Source: Sedimenticola sp. | GTDB taxonomy: Bacteria; Pseudomonadota; Gammaproteobacteria; Chromatiales; Chromatiaceae | Assembly: GCA_027083925.1 (NCBI GenBank) | Contig: JALWMK010000112.1 | Coordinates: forward strand, 1 to 42,183 | DNA length: 42,183 bases | Direction: 5' to 3' | Shown: piece after piece, positions 28,125 to 37,416 of the stretch | Position numbering within the stretch: the first letter of the stretch is position 1 | Layout of the letters: the number at the start of each line of letters is the position of its first letter | Notes under the pieces: generated by a model | The model's input: the letters and a program-made list of their open reading frames with translations, nothing else | What the model was told of the DNA's origin: nothing | The model's database searches: none | Position numbers and translations under genes: made by a program

Positions 28125-28156
28125 CTGACAACCAACTATACCGGAGGGCATTCATC

Positions 28157-28891
28157 ATGTACCAGGGAAAACTACTCGGTGTCAATATCGACCACATAGC
28201 CACACTGCGTCAGGCCAGAGGGACACGTTATCCGGATCCGGTTCAAGCCGCGCTGATTTCTGAGCAGGCGGGGGCCGATGCCATCACCCTGCATCTGCGC
28301 GAAGATCGACGGCATATCCAGGACAGAGATGTAGCGTTTCTGAAGGACATCATACAAACGCGCATGAACCTGGAAATGGCTGCAACAGATGAAATGCTGG
28401 CCATTGCAACGGGCCTGCGGCCTGCGGACTGTTGCCTGGTGCCGGAGCGACGAGAGGAACTGACAACCGAAGGCGGGTTGAATGCAGCTGCGGACATCCC
28501 CCGTTTACAAGAGTATTGCACACAGTTGGCGGCGGCAGGTATCCGGGTGTCGCTTTTTATTGATGCAGACCCTCAGCAGCTGGAGGCGGCTGCAAAGATC
28601 GGGGTGCCGGTAGTAGAGATTCATACCGGACACTTTGCTGATGCTGAAACCCCGGAAAGAAGGACAAGGGAACTGAGCAGAATTGTAGAGGCTGTAGAAC
28701 TTGGCGAGTCACTGGGATTGCAGATAAACGCGGGTCATGGGCTGGACTATCACAATGTAGTGGATATCGCAGCTATCGAAGGCATACAGGAGCTAAATAT
28801 TGGCCATGCTATTGTTTCCCGCGCGGTATTCACCGGGATGGATCAGGCGGTTCGAGATATGAAGAGCCTTATTTACTGCGCTTCTGCGTGA
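28157..28891 (+). CDS. pdxJ: Pyridoxine 5'-phosphate synthase
   Basis: PdxJ condenses 1-deoxyxylulose 5-phosphate with 3-amino-2-oxopropyl phosphate to form pyridoxine phosphate. This TIM-barrel enzyme of 244 residues shows [17 protein letters not shown] at the N-terminus, [16 protein letters not shown] and the C-terminal [17 protein letters not shown] at 28142-28146 precedes the ATG. It follows recO, the common rnc-era-recO-pdxJ order. Its last 19 bases overlap the convergent hybrid kinase gene. Confidence 0.97.
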   Translation: MYQGKLLGVNIDHIATLRQARGTRYPDPVQAALISEQAGADAITLHLREDRRHIQDRDVAFLKDIIQTRMNLEMAATDEMLAIATGLRPADCCLVPERREELTTEGGLNAAADIPRLQEYCTQLAAAGIRVSLFIDADPQQLEAAAKIGVPVVEIHTGHFADAETPERRTRELSRIVEAVELGESLGLQINAGHGLDYHNVVDIAAIEGIQELNIGHAIVSRAVFTGMDQAVRDMKSLIYCASA

Positions 28892-31623
28892 TAGTGGATG
28901 AGGCGCTGCATTTCTGATCTACTTTCTTCCAGCTCGTCCTCTGTTGCATCGGCGTTCTCGTTCTGGACAGCCAGCTGCAGGCGGTTCAAAGCAGCGGAAA
29001 AAGCCGGCACCGCACACACAGCTACTGCTCCCTGCAGTTTGTGAATGCTTTGCCACAATGCTTTCCAGTTCTTGTCATCCGCAAGCCGGGATATCTCCTC
29101 CATGCTGGAGGGCAGCGTTTCTACTAACTGATTGAGCATGGTTACAGCAACGTTTGGGGAGTTGCCGGTGATGCGCATTGCCTGATGCTGGTCATAGACG
29201 GGGAGTTCATGCCTGTTTGTGAGGGTGTTCTGCTCGGCATTCCTGAGGGCAAACGCACCTGATATTTCCTTGTGGAGAAACCTGGCGATTGTAGAAAGCA
29301 AATCTTCTTCCTCTATGGGTTTGATCAGGCAGGCATTAAAGCCGCTATGTTTGATCTCGGTGCGATTTCTGCCCATGGCATCTGCGGTCATGGCAATCAA
29401 GGGAAGGTTATTTCCGTGGGGGTGCTGCCGAATTTGCTTGGCAGCATCAAAGCCGTTCAACACCGGCATATGTATATCGATGAGGGCGATATCGATTTTT
29501 TCCGTCCTGATGGTTTCCACAGCCTGTTTTCCATCTTCCACGCTGAAAATCGTTGCTGCATAGTTGTGCAGCAGGCTTTCCATCAGCTTGCGATTGATCG
29601 CATTGTCATCTGCAACCAGTATGCTGGTGTCAGCAAGCCAGTCTTCTGGATGCGAGGAGGAGTGAACCGCGAAATCTGATTCCTGTGCGTCGCTGTCAGA
29701 CAGCAGAACATCGTTTATTGCCTGGGCCAAAACCCCCGGTTTTATCGGCTTGCTCAGACAGCGGGTGGCTCCAAGATCCAGGATATGATTGGTCTCTCCC
29801 TGATCAGAACTTCCCAGAAGAACCAGGACTGGTGCGACCGAATACTGAATGATGATTTCGATTTCTTCTGCGATGTTTTCAATGGCGAGCTTCCCGGCCG
29901 CTATCGCAAGTATGACCAACTCAGGTGCTTCACCCTGCTTGAGTGCGGTGATTGCTTTTTGGTAGTGGGAGAATTCATGGGTTGCCATCCCCAGATCAGA
30001 CAGCATGTTTCTCAGTGCCATCCGATAGCTGGCGTTTGGCTCTACCATCCAGATGTTTCTGCCCGAAAGCAGGCTGCTGCTGTCGATGGCCGAAACCGGC
30101 GGAGCATCTTTTTTCAGTTCAATATAAAACTCGAAGCGGCTGCCGGCACCGGGGCTGCTGTGTACAGATATAGATCCATGCATGGCTTCTATCAGTCGCT
30201 TGCATATGTTCAGGCCAAGACCTGTGCCGCCAGTGGTCTTTGACCCATATGTTTTTCCCTGGGAAAAAGCAGCAAATATCTCCGCCTGATCTTCTTCCGG
30301 GATGCCGATGCCTGTATCGGTAACCGCGATCTTGAGAACGACCGTGATTTCGCTTTCTGCTTCAACCATGATACGCAACACCACTTCACCTTGATCTGTA
30401 AACTTGATGGCGTTGTTGACCAGATTGGTGATGATTTGCGCAATTCGTGTGGGATCGCCCTGCAAATGATCGGGTACATCATTATAGATAAGGGGGATCA
30501 GCTCCAGTTGCTTGAGATGAGCCATGGGCGCCAGCAAGGAGGTGGCATTGTGCAGGCACTGACGTAAGGAAAAGCTGCGTTTTTCGAGAACCAGTTTGCC
30601 GGCTTCGAGCTTGGACAGATCCAGGATGTCGTTAATGATCATCAACAGGTTGTTGGAGGATATCTGTATTGTTTCCAGGTATTCGGTTTGTGTTCTGTCC
30701 AGCTTGGTATTGCGTAACAGGTTGGTAAAGCCAAGAATGCCATTCATGGGAGTGCGGATTTCATGGCTCATATTGGCTAGAAATTCCGACTTGATGCGGC
30801 TTGCCTCCACGGCTCTTTTACGCGCCAGATCCAGCTCCACGTTTCTGATTTCCAGTATCTCCATGCTTTCCTGCAACTCTATGGTTGCCTGATCAACCTG
30901 GGCGTGCAGGTTTTCGCTGGCGATACTGATTTCCCCTGCCATCTCGTTGAAGGCCGCCTGCAACTCACCAATTTCTCCACTGGTGTAGACCTTTACCCGG
31001 GTATCCAGCTTCCCTTGCCGTAAATTACGCACAGCATAGGTGAGTTGCTCCAGTGGTTTTGCCAGGTGCTTGCTGAGAAATGAGGCAAGCAGGGCAGTCA
31101 GCAACAGCCCCAAAAGAGTAAGTGCCAATGTGGTGGCTATGATTTCCCGCTTTTTTTTCTGCAGGGGTGCCGGATTGAGCCAAAGCATGACCTTGCCCAG
31201 ATCCAAATGGCCGTTTTCCGGTTGAGGCACAGGTTGATCAGGAAAATAGTGATAGATGCCCTTAAGGTCGTAGGCGGTTGTAATTTTTGCCTCAAACACA
31301 TTGTTGACAGAGGAAACAGGGGTGGATTCTTCCCCTGACTGGAGCAAGACCAGCCCGTGGGAATCCAACACCCTGATGCCCAGGATATCCGGGTGCAGAT
31401 GCCGTGTTTCTTCGGACAGCATAACCAGCGTATTATATTTATTGGATAGAACGCCGCTAATGGAGGCGGTGGCCAGTTGCCCGGCAAGCACATCGCCGCG
31501 GGCGTAGAATTGTTGCTCAAGATCCTCCAGGCGTGTAAGCAGCAAGTAGATGGACAGCACTGCGGTAAGCAGCAATGCCGGCAGCAGTGCGATAAAGAGA
31601 ATTTGTTGTCGGATATTCTGCAT
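28873..31623 (-). CDS. BarA/GacS-like hybrid sensor histidine kinase
   Basis: This 916-residue inner-membrane kinase would pass phosphate to a UvrY/GacA-type regulator that controls small RNAs of the Csr system. The order is membrane span (about 8-29), periplasmic sensor (about 30-160), second span (about 162-184), HAMP (about 185-240), HisKA with His287 in [12 protein letters not shown] and HATPase (with [11 protein letters not shown]). A degenerate receiver (about 523-640), an intact receiver with Asp716 (IALIDIHMP) and a C-terminal HPt domain with His861 follow. The degenerate receiver has Ala573 where Asp is expected and Glu528/Asn530 for the acidic pair. The ATG at 31623 is chosen because the membrane anchor begins there. 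It overlaps pdxJ by 19 bases. No partner regulator is nearby. Confidence 0.9.
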   Translation of the reverse strand: MQNIRQQILFIALLPALLLTAVLSIYLLLTRLEDLEQQFYARGDVLAGQLATASISGVLSNKYNTLVMLSEETRHLHPDILGIRVLDSHGLVLLQSGEESTPVSSVNNVFEAKITTAYDLKGIYHYFPDQPVPQPENGHLDLGKVMLWLNPAPLQKKKREIIATTLALTLLGLLLTALLASFLSKHLAKPLEQLTYAVRNLRQGKLDTRVKVYTSGEIGELQAAFNEMAGEISIASENLHAQVDQATIELQESMEILEIRNVELDLARKRAVEASRIKSEFLANMSHEIRTPMNGILGFTNLLRNTKLDRTQTEYLETIQISSNNLLMIINDILDLSKLEAGKLVLEKRSFSLRQCLHNATSLLAPMAHLKQLELIPLIYNDVPDHLQGDPTRIAQIITNLVNNAIKFTDQGEVVLRIMVEAESEITVVLKIAVTDTGIGIPEEDQAEIFAAFSQGKTYGSKTTGGTGLGLNICKRLIEAMHGSISVHSSPGAGSRFEFYIELKKDAPPVSAIDSSSLLSGRNIWMVEPNASYRMALRNMLSDLGMATHEFSHYQKAITALKQGEAPELVILAIAAGKLAIENIAEEIEIIIQYSVAPVLVLLGSSDQGETNHILDLGATRCLSKPIKPGVLAQAINDVLLSDSDAQESDFAVHSSSHPEDWLADTSILVADDNAINRKLMESLLHNYAATIFSVEDGKQAVETIRTEKIDIALIDIHMPVLNGFDAAKQIRQHPHGNNLPLIAMTADAMGRNRTEIKHSGFNACLIKPIEEEDLLSTIARFLHKEISGAFALRNAEQNTLTNRHELPVYDQHQAMRITGNSPNVAVTMLNQLVETLPSSMEEISRLADDKNWKALWQSIHKLQGAVAVCAVPAFSAALNRLQLAVQNENADATEDELEESRSEMQRLIHYHAEAQ

Positions 31624-31833
31624 CAAGCATTTCCGGGAGGCAGGAAAGTTTGTTGACCAACCGTTCTTCCATGAGATAATTGGCAACTACTATAACAACT
31701 TATGCGGAATTCTTGAACTGCAGTGAAAACCGGCCTTGCTGTTTTGCCAGCCAGGCCAGGGATGCAAAAGGCAGTTCCCATCTGTGCAAGGCGCGGTAAA
31801 ATACCAGCCGGTATCATCTATCCTTGGCTAGTC
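31624..31833. other. Divergent intergenic region between the hybrid kinase and cysM
   Basis: These 210 nt must hold promoters for both directions. A weak candidate for cysM is TTCCCA (31775-31780) with TAAAAT (31797-31802), 16 nt apart. An in-frame upstream ATG at 31723 extends the cysM frame but is not supported by the family. I see no terminator or small RNA. Confidence 0.3.
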
Positions 31834-32733
31834 ATGAAATTCCAGACCCTCTCTTCTACTATTGGAAATACGCCGCTGATAAGGTTACAGCGCATGCCCG
31901 GCCAAACCAGCAATACATTGTTGGTGAAGCTGGAAGGAAATAACCCTGCCGGTTCGGTAAAAGATCGCCCTGCGCTATATATGATTGAGCGGGCCGAGCA
32001 ACGTGGCGAGATCCGCCCGGGAGATACCTTGCTCGAAGCGACCAGTGGCAATACCGGCATTGCCCTGGCCATGGTGGCGGCCATAAAAGGTTATCATATC
32101 AAGCTCGTCATGCCGGATAACATGACCATGGAGCGCAAGGCGGCGATGGCGGCTTATGGTGCGGAGCTTGTTCTGGTCTGTGAGGAAGAGGGTATGGAAG
32201 GAGCACGGGATCTGGCAATAGAGATGCAGGCAAAGGGGCAGGGAAAACTGCTGAACCAGTTCGACAATCCGGATAACGCTCTTGCCCATTACCTTGGCAC
32301 CGGCCCCGAACTGTGGCGGGATAGCAAAGGAAAAATCACCCATTTCATTAGCGCCATGGGCACCACGGGCACGATCGTAGGCGTCTCCAGGTTTCTCAGA
32401 GAACAGGATGTGCAAGTGCAGGTTATTGGTGTACAGCCGGAAGAAGGGGCGCAAATCCCCGGCATTCGCCGCTGGCCAAAGGAATACCTGCCTGGCATCT
32501 TCGATCCCGCTCTGGTGGATCGGGAGATGGACGTGTCGCAGCAGGAAGCAGAAGAGGTCACGCGCAGACTGTCCGCCGAAGAGGGCATCTTCTGTGGCGT
32601 ATCGTCTGGGGGGGCGGTTGCCGCCATGCTCCGGCTTTCCCGTGAGCTGGAGAATTCCATGCTGGCAGCCATTATCTGTGACCGTGGGGATCGCTATTTG
32701 TCCACCGGCATCTTTGATCCCGGCCAACACTGA
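31834..32733 (+). CDS. cysM: Cysteine synthase B
   Basis: CysM makes cysteine from O-acetylserine and sulfide or thiosulfate with pyridoxal phosphate. The 299-residue protein has the PLP Lys43 in PAGSVKDRPAL, TSGNTGIALA for substrate binding and the loop GTTGTIVGVSR. The wording ARDLA and RRWPKEYLPGIFD is CysM-like rather than CysK-like. rlmD starts one base after the stop, the same pairing as in P. aeruginosa. Confidence 0.94.
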   Translation: MKFQTLSSTIGNTPLIRLQRMPGQTSNTLLVKLEGNNPAGSVKDRPALYMIERAEQRGEIRPGDTLLEATSGNTGIALAMVAAIKGYHIKLVMPDNMTMERKAAMAAYGAELVLVCEEEGMEGARDLAIEMQAKGQGKLLNQFDNPDNALAHYLGTGPELWRDSKGKITHFISAMGTTGTIVGVSRFLREQDVQVQVIGVQPEEGAQIPGIRRWPKEYLPGIFDPALVDREMDVSQQEAEEVTRRLSAEEGIFCGVSSGGAVAAMLRLSRELENSMLAAIICDRGDRYLSTGIFDPGQH

Positions 32734-32734
32734 T

Positions 32735-34066
32735 ATGGCGCGCAGAAGGCGCAAGCAAAAGCTGCCCCAGGAGCCGGTTGAAGTACAGATTGTCTCTCTG
32801 AGTCATGATGGGCGCGGGGTGGCGAGAATTGACGGCAAGGTGACTTTTGTTCACGGCGCCTTGCCGGGTGAAAGGGTCATGCTTCGCTATACTGGCAAAC
32901 GAAAAAGCCACGATGAAGGAGAGGTTGTGGAAGTACTGGAGGCCAGCGACCAGCGCGCAGTTCCGGAGTGTGCCTATTTTGGTTTGTGTGGCGGCTGCAA
33001 CCTGCAGCATTTGCAGGCAGGTGCGCAAATCCGCTACAAGCAACAAACCCTGCTGGATGCTTTTTCTCACCTTGGGAAAGTAATGCCGGAACTGGTTTTG
33101 CCTCCCCTGACGAACAAAACTCCCTGGGGATACCGCCGCAAGGCACGTCTGGGGGTAAAGCATGTACTGAAGAAAGGAAGGGTGCTGATAGGTTTTCGTG
33201 AGCGCAAAGCCAGCTTTGTGGCGGATATGAACAGCTGTGAAGTGCTGCACCCGAAAATTGGCCATGCGCTTGCCGATTTGTCCACGCTGATCGGGGGGCT
33301 ATCTGTTTCAGCGCGGGTTCCACAAATTGAAGTGGCCATGGACGATCAATGCTGTGTGCTTATCTTCCGGATTTTGGAATCATTGGCGGATGCTGACAGG
33401 GAAAAGCTGCGTGATTTCGCCCGCGATCAAGGCGTCATCATCTATTTGCAAGAAGGTGGCCCGGATACCGTGAAGCCGCTGGACGAAGAGGCAAATCTGC
33501 ATTATATGCTGCCAGAGTTTGGGCTGGAGCTGCATTTTCAGCCGACGGATTTTACCCAGGTCAATACCGATATCAATCGCCAAATGATCAGCCAGGCGCT
33601 TGATTTGCTGGCGTTGGAAAAACAGGACCAGGTGCTGGATCTGTTTTGCGGTATCGGCAACTTCACCTTGCCAATGGCCACCAGAGCGGGGAAGGTAACT
33701 GGTGTGGAAGGTGCAGGGGAACTGGTTGATCGCGCCAGAGGCAATGCGCAGCGTAATCAGCTGAACAATGTCAGTTTCTACACAGCCAACCTATATGAAT
33801 CCCTGCAACATGAACCCTGGTTGCAGCAGCAATTCAACAAGGTACTGCTGGATCCGCCTCGCAGTGGTGCATTCGAATTGCTCGAGCATTTGCCACGAAT
33901 GGGCGCGGAGCGCATTGTCTATGTTTCCTGCTATCCAGGGACACTCGCCAGAGATGCGGGCGAACTGGTGAACAACCTCGGATACCGCCTGGTCTCTGCG
34001 GGTGTCATGGATATGTTTCCACACACTGCCCATGTGGAATCTATCGCGCTCTTCGAGAAAAGCTGA
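32735..34066 (+). CDS. rlmD: 23S rRNA (uracil-1939-C5)-methyltransferase
   Basis: RlmD methylates U1939 of 23S rRNA. An N-terminal TRAM domain (about 12-70) is followed by a [4Fe-4S] site formed by Cys79, Cys85, Cys88 and Cys168, matching the spacing in E. coli RlmD. The SAM-binding motif is DLFCGIGNFTLPMA (about 302-315), LDPPRSGA follows, and the nucleophile Cys399 is in YVSCYPGTLARD. It has 443 residues from ATG 32735. The longer frame starting inside cysM is a shadow. The CYTH gene starts one base after the stop. Confidence 0.95.
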   Translation: MARRRRKQKLPQEPVEVQIVSLSHDGRGVARIDGKVTFVHGALPGERVMLRYTGKRKSHDEGEVVEVLEASDQRAVPECAYFGLCGGCNLQHLQAGAQIRYKQQTLLDAFSHLGKVMPELVLPPLTNKTPWGYRRKARLGVKHVLKKGRVLIGFRERKASFVADMNSCEVLHPKIGHALADLSTLIGGLSVSARVPQIEVAMDDQCCVLIFRILESLADADREKLRDFARDQGVIIYLQEGGPDTVKPLDEEANLHYMLPEFGLELHFQPTDFTQVNTDINRQMISQALDLLALEKQDQVLDLFCGIGNFTLPMATRAGKVTGVEGAGELVDRARGNAQRNQLNNVSFYTANLYESLQHEPWLQQQFNKVLLDPPRSGAFELLEHLPRMGAERIVYVSCYPGTLARDAGELVNNLGYRLVSAGVMDMFPHTAHVESIALFEKS

Positions 34067-34067
34067 C

Positions 34068-34547
34068 ATGGGAATTGAAATAGAAAGGAAATTCCTGCTG
34101 GCATCCGAGGCCTGGAAAGACGGGGTGGAAAAATCAATGCACATGCGCCAGGGCTACCTGAGCCGGGATGCCCAATCTTCTGTGCGCATCCGCATTTGCG
34201 GCGATCAGGCGGATATCAACCTGAAAAGTACAAGAGACGGAATCTACCGCCTTGAATATGAATATTCTATCCCCATGACCGATGCCCGAGAGCTGCTAGG
34301 CAAGGTTGCCCACCGTCCCCTTATCGAAAAAACCCGTCATATCTTGCATATTGCAGGCCACTGCTGGGAAATAGATGAATTTCATGGGGAGAATGCCGGA
34401 TTGATCGTGGCGGAAATCGAGCTTGATTCTGTTGATGAGGCGTTCCATCGTCCCCGGTGGCTGGGGGAGGAAATTTCAACAGATGCACGCTATTACAACA
34501 GTAACCTGAGCAAGCTTCCCTATTGCTGTTGGATTGACGATTCATGA
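34068..34547 (+). CDS. CYTH domain protein (probable inorganic triphosphatase)
   Basis: The 159-residue protein starts with the hallmark EIERKFLL of CYTH enzymes. Alternating charged beta-strand motifs follow (VRIRICGDQADINLKS, YRLEYEYSIP and LIVAEIELDSVDEAF). Family members hydrolyse inorganic triphosphate or related compounds using a divalent metal within an acidic tunnel. Short bacterial CYTH proteins of this size are probable triphosphatases; the physiological substrate is unknown. It sits one base after rlmD and overlaps the next gene at ATGA. Confidence 0.88.
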   Translation: MGIEIERKFLLASEAWKDGVEKSMHMRQGYLSRDAQSSVRIRICGDQADINLKSTRDGIYRLEYEYSIPMTDARELLGKVAHRPLIEKTRHILHIAGHCWEIDEFHGENAGLIVAEIELDSVDEAFHRPRWLGEEISTDARYYNSNLSKLPYCCWIDDS

Positions 34548-35026
34548 GGCTGCACTTGCAAGTAAAGCTGGCGGCTCAGGAGCTGACCCTCTGGGAAGGC
34601 AGGAAACTGCTTGCTGCCTATCCCGTATCGACTGCGGAAAATGGTCCTGGACAGCTTTCCGGCAGCGAATGCACCCCTCTTGGCAGACATCGTATTCGCC
34701 TGAAAATTGGTGAAAAATGTCCACTGAACACCGTCTTCGTCGGGCGCAGGCCAACGGGGGAGATCTATACCCCTGAGCTGGGGTGGAAATACCCGGGCAG
34801 GGACTGGGTGTTGACGAGAATTCTGTGGCTGGGTGGATTGGAACCGGGAAAAAACCGGGGGGGAGATTGTGATACGCTCAAACGTCTTATCTATATTCAT
34901 GGGACGGATCAGGAGCTGCTCCTTGGTCAGCCCGTATCCCATGGATGTATTCGCATGAATAACAATGATTTGATTGAGTTATTTGATGCTGTTCCTCGCA
35001 ATTCCATCGTAAACATTCACCAGTAA
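34544..35026 (+). CDS. YkuD-fold L,D-transpeptidase / L,D-carboxypeptidase without signal peptide
   Basis: The 160-residue protein has the YkuD catalytic pattern: His119 in YIHGT, then VSHGCIRM with His133, nucleophile Cys135 and Arg137. The N-terminus (MRLHLQVKLAAQELTLWEG) is already the first strand of the domain, so there is no signal peptide, anchor or LysM region. Most L,D-transpeptidases are exported. Signal-less YkuD proteins such as ElsL of Acinetobacter act in the cytosol as L,D-carboxypeptidases that trim recycled murein peptides. The next gene is nagZ, a cytosolic recycling enzyme, which supports that role. It overlaps the CYTH gene by four bases. Confidence 0.85.
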   Translation: MRLHLQVKLAAQELTLWEGRKLLAAYPVSTAENGPGQLSGSECTPLGRHRIRLKIGEKCPLNTVFVGRRPTGEIYTPELGWKYPGRDWVLTRILWLGGLEPGKNRGGDCDTLKRLIYIHGTDQELLLGQPVSHGCIRMNNNDLIELFDAVPRNSIVNIHQ

Positions 35027-35041
35027 CAGTCGGTACTGCTT

Positions 35042-36088
35042 ATGACTCATGGACCATTGATGCTCGATCTTGAGGGTGCAGTTCTGACTGTGGAGGAACG
35101 GGAGCGCCTGTTGCACCCTGGTACAGGAGGGGTAATACTGTTCAGCAGAAACTATGAAGCGCCCGAGCAGGTTCAACGCCTGATAAAAGAGATCCATGCT
35201 TTGCGCTCGCCAGCTCTACTGGTGGCGGTGGATCAGGAAGGCGGACGGGTGCAGCGCTTTCGCGATGGCTTTACCCTGCTGCCAGCAGCATCGAAGTTGG
35301 GTGAGCTATACGACAGCCATCCACAAAAAGCCGTTAATGCAGCGCATTCTATCGGATGGTTGATGGCGGCAGAACTGCGTGCAGCCGGTATTGATTTCAG
35401 CTTTGCGCCAGTACTGGATCTGCAAACCACCCTCAGCCAGGTAATTGGCGACCGGGCATTTTCCGCGGATCCACTGGTTGTGGGCAAGCTGGCTTTCAGC
35501 TGGGCTGCAGGGGCGCGGGAAGCCGGGATGCCGTCTGTGGGCAAACATTTTCCGGGGCATGGTTGTGTGGAAGCAGATTCGCATTATGCGCTGCCCGTGG
35601 ATCGGCGCCGTTTTTCTGAAATCTGGAATCAGGATCTGCAACCCTTCCGGCACATGGTGAACAACCAGGTGGAAGGACTCATGCCTGCGCATGTTGTGTA
35701 TTCGGCAGTCGATGACGTACCTGCTGGTTACTCATCTTACTGGATTCAGGAAGTGTTGCGTCAACGCATGGGATTTGGTGGCGTAGTGTTCAGTGATGAT
35801 TTGAGCATGGTTGCCGCCGATGCCGCTGGCTGCTATGCAGAAAGAGCGGCAGCAGCGCTGCGTGCAGGTTGTGACATGATTTTGGTGTGCAACAATCCGG
35901 AAGGCGCACAGGAAGTGCTGGAATCCCTTGCGGATTACTGCGAGCCTGTCAGCCAGGCGCGCCTGGCTCGTATGCACGGGAAAGGGTGCTTCACGGTAAA
36001 AGACATCCGGGAAGATCCTCGCTGGCTGCGCGCCATGGAATACCTGAATCTTCTGGAAGCGGAAGAATCCCTGGATCTGGAGTTATAG
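35042..36088 (+). CDS. nagZ: Beta-N-acetylhexosaminidase
   Basis: NagZ removes GlcNAc from anhydro-muropeptides in the cytosol during peptidoglycan recycling and so shapes AmpC-type beta-lactamase induction where present. It is a GH3 enzyme of 348 residues. VDQEGGRVQR, KHFPGHGCVEADSH (168-181, catalytic loop) and VVFSDDLSM (nucleophile Asp near 252) are all present. It has no signal peptide, as expected. It follows the YkuD gene by 15 nt and precedes hpt by three. Confidence 0.96.
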   Translation: MTHGPLMLDLEGAVLTVEERERLLHPGTGGVILFSRNYEAPEQVQRLIKEIHALRSPALLVAVDQEGGRVQRFRDGFTLLPAASKLGELYDSHPQKAVNAAHSIGWLMAAELRAAGIDFSFAPVLDLQTTLSQVIGDRAFSADPLVVGKLAFSWAAGAREAGMPSVGKHFPGHGCVEADSHYALPVDRRRFSEIWNQDLQPFRHMVNNQVEGLMPAHVVYSAVDDVPAGYSSYWIQEVLRQRMGFGGVVFSDDLSMVAADAAGCYAERAAAALRAGCDMILVCNNPEGAQEVLESLADYCEPVSQARLARMHGKGCFTVKDIREDPRWLRAMEYLNLLEAEESLDLEL

Positions 36089-36091
36089 GCA

Positions 36092-36676
36092 GTGAGTAAT
36101 TCTGTGCAAAACATGCAAGAAATCAGAAACAATGCACAGCTGCTGTATTCCCGTGAGGAAGTGGAAGCAGCCCTGGATTGCATGGCTGTAAAGCTCACCG
36201 AACAGGTCGCTGTCAGCAATCCCCTTTTGTTGGCAGTAATGAACGGAGGGTTGATTCCTTTGGGCATGTTGCTGCCGCGCCTGGATTTTCCCTTGCGCGT
36301 GGATTACCTGCATGCGACCCGTTACCGGGAACGCACCTTTGGCACAGATTTGCAGTGGAAAAAAACACCCGAGTATTCCTTGGCCGGAGAAACTGTCGTT
36401 GTTGTAGATGATATTCTCGATGAAGGCTACACTTTGCAGGCCATCGTGGATTACTGCAGAGAAGCAGGTGCAAAAGAAATCGTTTCTGTCGTACTGGTAA
36501 GGAAAATTCACCAGCGCTGTAACGGCATGCAAGCGGATATTGTCGGCCTGGATACGCCGGACGAATACCTGTTTGGTTACGGGATGGACTACAAAGGCTA
36601 CTGGCGCAATGCTCCGGGCATATACTCATTAAGCCGGTGTTGCCGGGTTAATAATAATACAGGAACAACAGCATGA
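36092..36676 (+). CDS. hpt: Hypoxanthine-guanine phosphoribosyltransferase
   Basis: This enzyme converts hypoxanthine (and often guanine) plus PRPP to IMP/GMP. The PRPP loop is VVVVDDILDEGYTL (102-115), and ending sections include VGLDTPDEYLFGYGMDYKG, the base-binding part. At 194 residues it has normal size. GTG start at 36092 with GGAG nine bases upstream. The stop overlaps the start of the methylthioinosine-type phosphorylase gene, whose product hypoxanthine would be its substrate. Confidence 0.92.
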   Translation: MSNSVQNMQEIRNNAQLLYSREEVEAALDCMAVKLTEQVAVSNPLLLAVMNGGLIPLGMLLPRLDFPLRVDYLHATRYRERTFGTDLQWKKTPEYSLAGETVVVVDDILDEGYTLQAIVDYCREAGAKEIVSVVLVRKIHQRCNGMQADIVGLDTPDEYLFGYGMDYKGYWRNAPGIYSLSRCCRVNNNTGTTA

Positions 36677-37416
36677 CTGATCGAATAGCAATTGTGGGTG
36701 GCTCGGGACTTGCCTGGCTCGAAACGCTGGAAGTGGAGCGCCAGAAGGTCGTGGCTACACCCTACGGTGAACCCTCGGCGCCACTGACGTTTGGCCGCTT
36801 TGGTGGATTGCCGGTTGTGTTTCTGCCTCGCCATGGTGGAGGGCATACCATTCCGCCACACAGGGTAAATTATCGTGCCAACATCTGGGCTCTTGATTCC
36901 ATCGGCGTCAAAAATATTGTCAGTATTGCATCTGTGGGAGGAATTACCATGGAGCCTGGCATATTGTGCATACCCGATCAGATTATCGACTACACCTGGG
37001 GCAGGGAGCATACCTTTGTTGATTGCTGCAATGTATCACCGGTCAAGCATGTGGACTTTTCCCGGCCATATTGCGAACAGTTGCGGGCTATCCTGATTCA
37101 GGCGGGCAGACGCGCCAGTGTGCGGATCAAAACCGAAGGAACCTACGGAGCCACCCAGGGGCCGCGCCTTGAATCCGCAGCCGAGATTCAGCGCATGCAC
37201 CGTGATGGTTGTGATCTGGTGGGGATGACCGGCATGCCGGAGGCAGCGCTGGCGAGAGAGCTTGACTTGTGCTTTGCTCATCTGTCCCTGGTTGTCAATT
37301 GGGCGGCGGGGCTTGGAGGGGGCGCGATTACCATGCAGGACATACAGAAAAACCTGGAGACATCCATTGAGTCAGTGAAATTGTTACTTCAGAACATAGA
37401 AGCCGGCTGGCCATGA
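36673..37416 (+). CDS. S-methyl-5'-thioinosine phosphorylase (MTAP/PNP family)
   Basis: The protein belongs to the trimeric MTAP/PNP family: the phosphate site GGSGL is at 9-13, PRHGGGHTIPPHRVNYRAN at 52-70 and the base pocket GMTGMPEAALARE at 184-196. Asn209 in VVNWAAG stands where adenine-specific MTAP enzymes have aspartates, which suits a 6-oxopurine. P. aeruginosa PA3004, also next to nagZ, is a known methylthioinosine phosphorylase. The likely reaction yields hypoxanthine and methylthioribose 1-phosphate. At 247 residues it is full length. It overlaps hpt and the META gene by four bases each. Confidence 0.87.
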   Translation: MTDRIAIVGGSGLAWLETLEVERQKVVATPYGEPSAPLTFGRFGGLPVVFLPRHGGGHTIPPHRVNYRANIWALDSIGVKNIVSIASVGGITMEPGILCIPDQIIDYTWGREHTFVDCCNVSPVKHVDFSRPYCEQLRAILIQAGRRASVRIKTEGTYGATQGPRLESAAEIQRMHRDGCDLVGMTGMPEAALARELDLCFAHLSLVVNWAAGLGGGAITMQDIQKNLETSIESVKLLLQNIEAGWP

